This document shows, in pieces, positions 55,786 through 64,000 of a stretch of DNA of 64,000 nucleotides; positions within the stretch are counted from its first letter, which is position 1, and each line of letters begins with the position of its first letter. The stretch comes from Macrolepiota albuminosa (Eukaryota > Basidiomycota > Agaricomycetes > Agaricales > Agaricaceae), in the NCBI GenBank assembly GCA_027475525.1, contig JAMWFC010000035.1:226567-290566 (forward strand), given 5' to 3'. The notes under the pieces were generated by a model. That model had not been told where the DNA came from. It did not search any database and saw only the letters and a list, made by a program, of their open reading frames with translations. The translations under genes were made by a program, and so were the position numbers.

Positions 55786-56734
55786 TGATAGGACCCTATA
55801 CAGGTTAGGCGCATCAACGGCAGGCTCGGCACCGGCTCCGGGAACCTTGCCGCATTTGTTCTGAACTTGGCGCACGCATTCTACCCATTTTAGGCCATTC
55901 CCGACGGCCGCGCACGGCAAGAAGCAGATCCAATCAGTGATAGCGCCGACGGCAGCAAGAATGACAACTGACAGATGGCATCAGTCAATAACGACAGCGC
56001 TTAGCGAGAAGCCTGATCATCTATCAAAAACTGACGGACAGCTTGGCGTTTGACCTTGGCGTCCGACACCGCTTAGCGTCTCGATTTGGCGCCTGACATC
56101 GCTTAGGTACTCTGACGGACAGAAGGGTGATGGAGTGATGGTTTAGCTTCGCGATCTGTCGCCTGGCGTCGCTAAGGCTCTTGAATGGACGGTAGGGATC
56201 TGAAACCGTTGGAGCTACCCCTTTGAAATTTTCCAGTTTACCGCACTCTGGCGTCATTAGCCACTGGCGACGGCGAACTTATTGTAGTATAAAAGTACTT
56301 ACCGACTTGTACATTGGACAGCAGACGAATAGACCACAGTTTCCCCCACTTACTTCAGTCTCCCTTACGCTCAAGAGCTCATTTACGCTACGGTCGGCAA
56401 CGTCGAACTCATCGGCAGTTACAGACGTTCGCCAACACTCGACATACTCGCGCCTTGCAACTACGGCAGGCATTATCGACGCTTAGAACTTCGCTAAGCT
56501 TACCGTGCTCTTGCCGCTTCCCGTTGCCGTGTTCACTTACCGCATTTTCTTAAGCGCTTTACCTTAGCGCTTGACACTTGCCGACTCCGTTACCGACTTT
56601 TACCCTTTTTCACAGACGCGTTCTCTGGGACCTGCCCGGGACTCCTCAAATCACTTATAGCGCGCCCAACGCACACTCTTGGTACGGTAACACAATTGTT
56701 ACATTTGTTACTGACCAAACTCTGGGCGTCATCA
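55786..56734 (+). repeat. 3' LTR of the Gypsy element (family A)
   Basis: 949 bp, collinear with 45195-46143 at an offset of 10591; the only difference seen is T at 55862. Followed by GCAT (56735-56738). Confidence 0.95.
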
Positions 56735-57468
56735 GCATCTTCCATAATTGTCTGTTCATGCCACGGCATTTACCAAAAGGAACCGCAGAAGATCTGCGCT
56801 GGTGGAAGCGAATATTTTCTCAGCCAATGGAGAGAACAATTTCAAAACCTCAGCCGCTCACAGACATTGGCGCGTACTCCAATGTCAGCTCAGCCACCGG
56901 CATCGGCATTGTCATCGGGGAAAGGTGGAAAGCGTGGAAGCTTAAGTCAGGCTGGAGAAGCCCAGGTCAAGATATCGGCTGGGCCAAAGCCGTGGGGTTC
57001 CTCTTCTTGGTCACGACCATTGCCAAACACAAAAACAAAAAAAGACGGTTCAAAGTCTATGGAGATAACAGAGGAGTTGTGGAAGGCTGGTGGACGGGGA
57101 GAAGTTGGAACAAGCAAATCAACGAGATATTCAAACTCACCCATGAAACATGTGACCAGTACGGAATCACAGTTCGCGCTCGATACATACAGAGCGAGCT
57201 TAATCCAGCCGATGGACCCTCAAGGGGGAGGTATCCATCAAGCACCCTTCTGTTGCCACCAATACTCATCCCAGCTCATGTCAGGGGCCTCGTGGCAAAC
57301 TTCGACGAAGAATTCGGAGAGTCCACCAGTTGCAGCAAAGACGAGCGAAAATATTCTATGGTCAAAAACCAAGGAGTGGCTTTGGCAACGAGAGGGTTCC
57401 CCAGTGATGTCCGCCAAGACCAAGCTGAAGAGTGGCGTCTTTACGCAGTGAGCTGGGCAAGCCAGTGA
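56735..57468 (+). pseudogene. DIRS-like RNase H segment
   Basis: Continues the RT frame after the Gypsy insertion: FHNCLFMPRHLPKGTAEDL, then a DIRS-type RNase H. The first catalytic Asp of the usual YSDAS phrase reads YSNVSS here (GAT to AAT), so the domain is probably inactive. Later motifs are kept: YGDNRGVVEGWW and SELNPADGPSRG. The frame ends at a TGA 57466-57468; the recombinase follows in another frame. Confidence 0.78.
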
Positions 57469-57640
57469 GCAGCTGGTAGAAGAGTCGAGCTCAGGTTACA
57501 GACACAAGCAGAGGAAGCCAATGCCTTACCCCAAGGGCTTGGCGCCGGTCACGTCGCCTCTACGCCCTCACGTCGTAGCTTGAGAAAGGCTGCGGCTTTG
57601 GAAGCCTGGCAGCACACCGGCAAGCTCGGGAAGCAGTGTC

Positions 57641-58675
57641 AGGGCATGCACAATCTTGGAAGACGACATGAGGAGAGTGTTCGTGGTGATGGACACCGCA
57701 TGGGCAGACTCAACAAAAGAGACTTACGGCACCGGTCTGCTGCTGTTCCAGGTGTTTTGCGATTTTCAAAGTGTGCTGGAAGAAGAGCAAACACCCGTCT
57801 CTCACACTCTGCTGGAAGCTTTCGTAGCCGCAGCAGCTGGTGCATATTCGAGATTGGCAGTTGAGAACTTTTTGGCTGGGATCCAGGCCTGGCATCTGTT
57901 ACATAACGTAGAATGGAGAATTGAAGAAGCACGAATGCACACCCTGTTGAGAGCAGCAGAGAGATTAGCGCCGTCATCGTCGAAGAGAAAGAAGAGGAAG
58001 CCCTGCACGCCAGCTTTCCTGGAAGCCATCCACAAACAATTGGATCTCGATTCTCTGAGTCCTGATTCACTCAACACAGCAGTGTTTGCATGCGCTACAA
58101 CATGTTTCTACAGCGCAGTATGCCTTGGGGAATTCACAGTGTCAACCCTGACCTCATTCGACCCACTCGTACATGTCAAACCCTCAGACATCTTGAATTC
58201 CACGGATCGAGCTGGGCTAGCAACCACAGCCTTTTTCCTGCCAAGAACAAAGTCAGCTGTCCATGGTGAAAAAGTATCCTGGGCGACTCAAAACGGACCA
58301 TCAGACCCCAAAGAAGCTCTAGAAAACCATCTGAAACTAAATGCCCCTCCGCAGGATGGTCCGCTGTTCGCCTATAAGAACAAGAAGGGAAAATCAGTTC
58401 CCCTGACCAAAAAGAAATTCTTGGAGATCCTATCCAAGGTGGCCAAAGCGGCTGGCTTAGAGCCTTTACAAGGTCACAGGATTTGCATTGGGGCCACGTT
58501 GGAATATCTTCTGCAGGGCATACCCTTTGAAGCGATGAAAGCCATCGGTCGCTAGACCAGCGACGCGTTTTACAGTTACCTGTCCAAACATGAACAAATT
58601 CTTGCGCCTTACCTGCAGGCGGTGCCTTCTTTGCACGAATCCATTTTAAGGCTTACACTCGCCTTCAGGAGGTAG
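57641..58675 (+). pseudogene. Tyrosine recombinase of the DIRS-like element, inactivated
   Basis: Open from about 57641 in its frame (CTILEDDMRRVFVVMDTAWA, then STKETYGTGLLLFQVFC, the SAM-like core-binding domain). The catalytic domain has AVCLGEFTVSTLTSF and, near the end, GHRICIGATLEYLLQGIPFE. Related fungal recombinases have GHSFRIGGT here, so the second catalytic Arg is replaced by Cys (CGC to TGC). A TAG at 58553-58555 replaces the Trp of the GRW phrase, after which TSDAFYSYLSKHEQIL continues in frame to 58675. Two independent losses make it inactive. Confidence 0.82.
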
Positions 58676-59099
58676 CCTAATCTTGTCCAGATGAGTACCC
58701 AGCTTTACAGTCTGTTAAGGAGCCACGCTAGATCAGCAGGGGGATCGCAAGGGTCACCCACGCGACGCGTCGTGAACTCCTAGACTGAAAAGGGGGAATC
58801 ACGTACTAACTACCTTGCTGTGTAGGTTATCAAGCTTACGAAATCCTTCTGTTCTGTCGCGAGGGTTCGGAGCCCTCCCTCCTTGAAGGGTCTCACCCAC
58901 CTCTCAATAAATAATGTGCTAGTATTACTGTCAATAATATACTTGTGCTAACGTCTGCTATAATCTAAATATATGAGGCTTTCTGAAGCTCACGCGGTGA
59001 AGTCAAAGAATCAATTCTTGATAGATAAAATGCCAGGTTAGAATATATCCTGTTCCATCATTGCTAGTTCTTTAGACTTCTAATTGAGATGCCTCATCA
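58676..59099. other. 3' flank of the DIRS-like element
   Basis: CG-containing until about 58880 (probably the element's non-coding end, CGCGAGGGTTCGGAGCCC), then CpG-poor. No coding sequence. Confidence 0.4.
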
Positions 59100-59405
59100 A
59101 ATGGCAGTGTTTAATGCTAACCCCTTTATAGAATTGATCAGAGTTTGGTCAGAGTCACCTCCTCACCATTGTGCTAGTGCTATAAGTCCTGGATCTCCTA
59201 ATTCTTTGAAGTCAATAGATGGTATATGCTGAGGGCTTAATAGTGGTGGTTTAGACTGATAAACAACGCCTATAACAGAGTGCTAAGTCTCAAGGTGTCC
59301 TGTGTCTGAGAGAATTGCTAGAGTCTCCAGTATGGCTAATGTCTATAGGCCTGTGGTGTGCCTCTTGATGTGCTCAGTCTGAGTAGAAGCCTATCATCAG
59401 GTACG
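59100..59405 (+). repeat. Interspersed repeat family D
   Basis: Diverged copy of 11556-11834, with CTTTGAAGTCAATAGATG, TCTCCAGTATGGCTAATGTC and AGAAGCCTATCATC in the same order. Confidence 0.5.
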
Positions 59406-59407
59406 TT

Positions 59408-59544
59408 GCTTGCCATGCATGGCTGTCAGGAATGGTTTAAAATGGATAAATTGTGTGTACCAAGTTTGGAACAAGCACAGCAAGGTGTCCAGAGCTGATG
59501 CTGAGCCTGCCGTTAATTTACCTAGCCTGTATGGAGTCTTATCA
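59408..59544 (-). repeat. 5' fragment of a family A LTR, minus orientation
   Basis: GAGCCTGCCGTTAATTTACC and TGTATGGAGTCTTATCA (ending at 59544) are the reverse complement of the LTR start (TGATAGGACCCTATACAGG, then GGCAGGCTCGG), with CpG changed. Only about the first 140 bp of the LTR are kept. Confidence 0.8.
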
Positions 59545-60133
59545 TCTGACTCTTGCTTATTTCTATGCCTGCTCAACTCTTGCTTGTCATTGATGCTTGC
59601 TCATTTTATAGAAGGAGTTCTGCAAACATTAAGTGTTCTTCTTACAATAGCCTGAAAAACAGTATATATCTCTAAGAAAAGTGTGATTTGGATGCAACAA
59701 AAAAGCCTAATTTTCTTCTGGCTCATATTACAGTCTTCACTCTTTTCCAAAATAGTTTTCTAGCATTCTTGAACTTCTGCAGCTCTCTTTGCATCACTTT
59801 GAAGCACCCATTATTTTTTTGAGAAAGCTCAAGGCCTACTTGAGTGAGCTGTGATGTGCAAGGCAGACAATAAAGAAACATTTTCAGTGGCAGCAGTGCA
59901 AATTGCTTAGTTTGGCCAATAGAAGTTGCTTGAGAGATAGCTCAGAATTAACAATCAAAAGAATCCTTGAAGATTTGAACACTTATATATGAGACTGCAC
60001 AGATATTAGTGGCTTCTATAATCAATCTATTTTTACTGTTCTTGCTCTTAGATTTTGCATAGAAAGTAATGACTTGTAGAACACAAGTTAGCTGTCAAAC
60101 TTTTAAATGCAAAGTGAGAAACTACCAAATCTT
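59545..60133. other. AT-rich, CpG-poor stretch, nothing recognised
   Basis: No supported gene. It ends in ATCTT (60129-60133), the target duplication of the next LTR. Confidence 0.4.
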
Positions 60134-60651
60134 TGTAAGGGCGACCTCTAGAGGCTGTGGCTCAGTCACACAGCTGGCAGAGGGAGATCCAAAGTGTATT
60201 AGAATATATACTGACAATATCAAGGTAGCTACTCACCTGGCAGAGGGAGATCCAAAGAGAACAAGTCTGGGGATTCCCTATGCCAGGTTGGACGCTTCTG
60301 GGGCCTCTGAAGCATGGGAAACAACTGTACAGTACAACAAAACCTTAAAAACTCGAAAATTGACTAACCAAACAAGTGTGCAAACAAGGGAGGAAAACTC
60401 CGGACTTTAGAAGTCAGAAAGGCAAACTCCGGCTTATCTAAGCAGCCTGGAGCGGTGCTGAAGGGCCCACACTTGTCTGAGTGATAGCTAAAGAACCAGA
60501 GCACCTCAAAGGTTGAGAATAGTACCAACAGATAGTGTTGAAGAAGTAGTAACAGCAAAATGAGAGAATGGTAGAAGAAATAAGGAAGTGAATGAAAGGA
60601 GAGTGAAGAAATAAGGAGTGAAAGAAGAAAGGAATGAGGGGTCCCCTGACA
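60134..60651 (-). repeat. Solo LTR, family C, TSD ATCTT
   Basis: 518 bp. On the minus strand it starts TGTCAGGGGACCCC and ends GCCCTTACA. Flanked by ATCTT at 60129-60133 and 60652-60656. It contains two copies of GGCAGAGGGAGATCCAAAG (plus strand) about 70 bp apart. It is the best preserved family C copy. Confidence 0.9.
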
Positions 60652-60656
60652 ATCTT

Positions 60657-61102
60657 TGACAACTCATAGTCTTTGTTCTGTATATGCAATACCATAATCA
60701 TCTGTTGTCAATCAACAAAGAACAGTGATATGTGCATCAGCAATGTAATTCAAAGCAGGTACTTGAACTTTGGAGAAGATCTTGCAACATTGAGTAAGTG
60801 CCTGCTCATGCCATGCAATAAGTTATTGAGATCATATAATGGTATACATCAAGCTCACCCTTTGAGCTGTAGAAGCTGCAAGTACAGCTGCATTAGCTAC
60901 ATTTCCTGTTGTAGTAGACATTCTCCAATGCAATAAATGCTCAGCACCATTACTTGTAGCATAATAGTCTTGCTGGCTTTGAAAAACATCATGCATTTCC
61001 CAAATAATGCCATGCTGAATTGACTTCACCTTTTTAGTATTCAACTGAACATCTTGTATACAGACACAATAAAATGCTTGCCTTATCTGATGGTAGCAAC
61101 AC
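60657..61102. other. AT-rich stretch between two solo LTRs
   Basis: No supported gene or repeat recognised. Confidence 0.4.
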
Positions 61103-61321
61103 ATGTCTGTCAAGGAACTCCTCATTTCTTCTCTCTTTCACTCCTCATTTTTTTACTCTTCTTTCATTTATTTTCTTATTTCTTCTGTCATTCTCTCATT
61201 TTATTGTTTCTATTCTTTCCACACCATTTATTAGTACTACTTTCAGCCTTTAAGGTACTTTGGTTCTTTAGCTATCATTCAGACAAGTGTGGGCCCTTCA
61301 ACACCACATAGAGACCACTTA

Positions 61322-62887
61322 CACTGGTTCAAAAAACTGCCCCAATGTTTGGCTTTTTTGGAAAAATTCACATGGTGTGCAACAACTACCTAAGCAAAAA
61401 GTTGTAGAAAATCATAAAACATCAACCTGGCTTCATAATGATGTATAGATCATGTGATTTGGACAAGAACTCGCTGATTAATAAATCAAACAAAATATTC
61501 AATCATTGGGGCAGTTTTTTGACTCACTTTAATTTTCATATTTTCTCAATACTTTTCAGCAGTAGAAGATGAAAACACCTTGTGGAAAGTATAAACAATG
61601 TCATGTGACCTTGTTTGTACTAATTTGACATGTTCAACTTCAATCAATCACCTTCTTGACACTCTACCACCATTATGTGACCTGTTTCTGCTGCCAATCA
61701 CTCTTCTATTGCTTCTCTCCTCAATAAGGGGTATTCTCAGCATCAAATTCAAGCAAAAACTGGCCTGGAAAAAAGCACTGTAAGGAAGATCAGCAAAGAA
61801 CTGGAGAGCAACAAAGAGAATCATCCTGGAGGTCATCTTTCTAAGCTTACAGCATGTGACAAACAGTCTATTATTTGTCAAATTACTACTGGAAAGGTGG
61901 ATAATACTGTTCAAGCTACACAGTTCATTAATTCTGTCATCTCCAGTCCTGTCAATCTTCAGACAGTCAGAAATGCATTGAAGGAGGCAGGTTTTTGCTC
62001 AGCAATAAAGAAGAAAGTTCCTATACTCAAGGCTGCTCATCATGCAAACAGTTTGCTCAGTATTATGAAAACTGGACAGTGGAGGATTGGAAAAGGGTTT
62101 TGTGGAGTGATGAGACAAAGATTAATTGGATTGGATCAGACAGGAAGGTATGTGTAGAAAATTCCAGGAGAACCACTATCTGATCATACCACTACACCAA
62201 CTATCAAGCATGGAGGAAGAAACAATTTAATGGTGTGGGGCTGCATGGGTTGGAATGGAAGCTCATAAAAGTTCAGAAAAAGATGGATGCTGCATAGTAT
62301 TGTGAGATTTTGGATGAGAGAGTGGTGGAAAGCTTTGAAAAGAAGGAAGGATGATATTTTCAGCAGAACAATGACCCAAAACACACCTCCAAACAGGCAA
62401 CACTCTGGTTTTCTGATAACAACATTATTGTGATATCCTGCTCTGACCTCAATCCCATTGAACACCTCTGGGTTTATATCAAGCACAAACTTTTGGAGTA
62501 TGAGGTATACTTTAAAGGAGTGTATGAGTTGTGAGAGAGAATAATCAAGGAGTGGAATGAAATACCATCAGAGGTATGCCAAAGCCTCATAGAGAGCATG
62601 CCTAGAAGGATCGAAGCAGTTATAAAGGCAAATGGAGGCCATACCAAGTATTAGATATGAAAATTGGAATAAATTAGAGTGGGTCAAAAAACTGCCCCAA
62701 TAATTGAATATTTTGATTTATTAATCAGTGAGGTCTTATTCAAATCACATAATTTATACATCATTTTGAAGCCAGAATGCAGTTGTATGTCATGTGATGT
62801 TCTACAATTTTTTGCTTATGTAATTGTTGCACAGCATGTGAATCTTTTCAGAAAGGCCAAACATTGGGGCAGTTTTTTGAGCCAGTG
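61322..62887 (+). mobile_element. Tc1/mariner element 3, nested in the solo LTR
   Basis: Flanked by TA (61320-61321 and 62888-62889). Ends are CACTGGTTCAAAAAACTGCC and GGCAGTTTTTTGAGCCAGTG, with inner inverted ATTGGGGCAGTTTTTTGACTC. 1566 bp. Same subfamily as element 1. Confidence 0.9.
61690..62655 (+). pseudogene. Tc1/mariner transposase of element 3, heavily decayed
   Basis: Pieces of the element 1 transposase in several frames: SKELESNKENHPGG, TVQATQFINSVISSPVNLQT, WSDETKINWIGSD and the final IKANGGHTKY. There are small deletions near 62050 (LLSI for LKFAQ), around 62260 and 62330, and loss of the SPD part near 62440. Clearly non-functional. Confidence 0.8.
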
Positions 62888-63106
62888 TACATAAGCCAGA
62901 GTTTGCCAGAGTTTGCCTTTTATTTGTGAAATTGTTTGTGTAGGCAATTTTCCAGTTTTTAAGATTCTGTTGTTCTGTACAGTTGTTTCTCATGATTTAG
63001 AGGCCCCAGAAGCATCAATCATAGCATATAGACTTGTTCTCTTTGGATCTTCCTCTACTAGCTGTGTGACTGAGCCATAGCTTCCAAAGGTCACCCTTAC
63101 AATGTC

Positions 63107-64000
63107 AACAAGTGCTGAAAAGTTGAGATCAGCCAGTAAGATATTACAAAGGCCAAAGGGCTTAAAGTGAACATCTGGCACCTTGACTGACTTGAGCACA
63201 TCTCAAGCTTCTCAGAAAGCTTCATATTCCTCTACTACAGCTTTTTCTTCTCTGAGACTCTCTGGATCACTTGCAGCAAATCTTTGTCTGAGCAGGTAAA
63301 TCAATATCAGATCAGCAAAAAGTCATCAAAACCTTACATATTTATTATGTCATCAGTCATGAGAGTGGCAGCTACAAATGTAAGGTTCATTATTTTGGTA
63401 TCATCTACTTGTGAATGAGAAGCTGTGATGTGCTTTTCATAGTCCAGTAGAGCTTGTAGTTCTTGTTGAATCAGAAGTGCAAGCATGTCTAATGACCTGA
63501 TGTATTTGCATGTGCAATTTGAAAACTATATAGAGAAAATCAAGAAAAGTGAAATTCTTTACAATCTTGCAAGCTTTGCTGAAAATATGTTCACATGCTT
63601 CAGTTGAGTGAAGCTAGAGAAGTAAGGAATGTGCCTTTGAAAGATGATTATAATGAATGAATACTGGTGCTAGATACTCTTCAATAATAATGCATGTAAT
63701 GTTGATGGCTTCATGTGAGAGGAAAGCTTGTGATATCTTGTAGTTTAAAAAAGCTAAAAATGCCTCCCATGCATTGAGGAAGTATTGTGCTCAAAGTAAC
63801 ATAACAATTCTCTCATAGTGAGAGATTGATTGATTTTAGTAGGCATCAACAAGTTCACTGAAAATGAAGAGGAAAATGATCTTACCAATTTGATCAGGAT
63901 GATGTATACTAGAAAACTTGAGGACAGCAGCTGAAAAAAAGCATGTAGCAGTATTGTCATTCTGACAATCAAGCTTCTTGATATTTTAATAGTAGAGAGG
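63107..64000. other. AT-rich, CpG-poor right end of the window
   Basis: No intact gene. A minus-strand open segment at 63754-63972 has no recognisable motif. Probably decayed repeat sequence. Confidence 0.4.

Larger units (their letters stand above)
45195..56734 (+). mobile_element. Young Ty3/Gypsy LTR retrotransposon with an antisense gene
   Basis: Complete element of 11540 bp: 949-bp LTRs, primer binding site, gag with protease, pol in the order RT, RNase H, integrase (Ty3 order), an antisense spliced gene between pol and the 3' LTR, a polypurine tract and a 4-bp GCAT duplication. The LTRs differ at one position seen by eye (C at 45271, T at 55862), pointing to very recent insertion. CpG is abundant, unlike the decayed family A LTRs elsewhere in the window. 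Three 77-bp tandem duplications lie in gag and the gag-pol region and are probably assembly artefacts. Confidence 0.93.
42121..58675 (+). mobile_element. DIRS-like retroelement (tyrosine recombinase), split by a Ty3/Gypsy insertion
   Basis: Coding order Gag, reverse transcriptase, RNase H, tyrosine recombinase on the plus strand, typical of DIRS-order elements, which integrate by a tyrosine recombinase instead of a DDE integrase. The Gypsy element at 45195-56734 lies between RT and RNase H; skipping it and one GCAT copy joins LETFMGI with FHNCLFMPRHL. Several stops and frame changes show the copy is dead. Terminal repeats were not identified, so the coordinates cover only the coding part. Confidence 0.82.
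61108..63101 (+). repeat. Solo LTR, family C, TSD ATGTC, with a nested Tc1 element
   Basis: TGTCAAGGAACTCC at 61108 starts the LTR. It is interrupted at 61321 by Tc1 element 3 and resumes at about 62888 with ATAAGCCAGAGTTTGCC, ending CACCCTTACA at 63101. The direct repeat ATGTC is at 61103-61107 and 63102-63106. Without the insert it is about 430 bp, somewhat shorter than 60134-60651. Confidence 0.85.

Noticed and set aside
41900..58930. Split direct or inverted repeats expected at DIRS/Ngaro element ends
   Set aside because: No matching sequences between the left and right flanks could be found by eye, so no termini are claimed.
60134..60651. tRNA-like A-box word (TGGCTCAGTC) suggesting a SINE
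   Set aside because: No B box at the right distance; the unit has TG...CA ends and a perfect 5-bp duplication, so it is a solo LTR.

Overview
The window looks like nuclear DNA of a filamentous basidiomycete, most likely an Agaricomycete. Host genes are cut by many short (about 46-60 nt) GT-AG introns. They encode a PRP4-type splicing kinase, a fungal cyclase-family enzyme, shugoshin and an MFS transporter. The transposon types (Ty3/Gypsy, tyrosine-recombinase DIRS-like, Tc1/mariner, pogo-like) also fit such a fungus. Assignments rest on reading the sequence only; no database search was run.

Layout. 1-8439 is a gene island: a partial gene leaving the left edge (-), PRP4 kinase (+), cyclase-family enzyme (+) and shugoshin (+). 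About 9000-21455 is an AT-rich, CpG-poor transposon graveyard: a pogo-like relic, decayed LTRs, a Ty3 gag-protease relic, an unidentified intron-containing relic and a Tc1 element. 21460-34369 is again of host composition: an unrecognised 596-aa gene (22187-24061, -), about 7.5 kb with no convincing intact gene but some decayed repeated fragments, and an MFS transporter (31577-34369, +). 34500-42000 is a second transposon-rich stretch: solo LTRs, a second Tc1, a TIR element with a truncated ORF and a tRNA-derived SINE candidate. 42121-58675 is a decayed DIRS-like element (Gag, RT, RNase H, tyrosine recombinase) split by a very young Ty3/Gypsy element (45195-56734). 58676-64000 is a third CpG-poor stretch with solo LTRs and a third Tc1 element nested inside one of them.

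Main observations. (1) The young Gypsy element has 949-bp LTRs differing at one site, and carries an antisense gene between pol and the 3' LTR. That gene has six exons and five short phase-0 introns, and encodes about 717 aa with a six-cysteine Zn2Cys6-like motif. (2) At least seven tandem duplications share a period of exactly 77 bp and lie in two unrelated transposons. This is best explained as a k-mer overlap artefact of assembly, and some of them create apparent frameshifts. (3) The PRP4 kinase N-terminus is built from four consecutive 18-21 nt microexons encoding SPR-type units. (4) Old repeat copies have lost CpG through C-to-T/G-to-A change, while the young element is CpG-rich.
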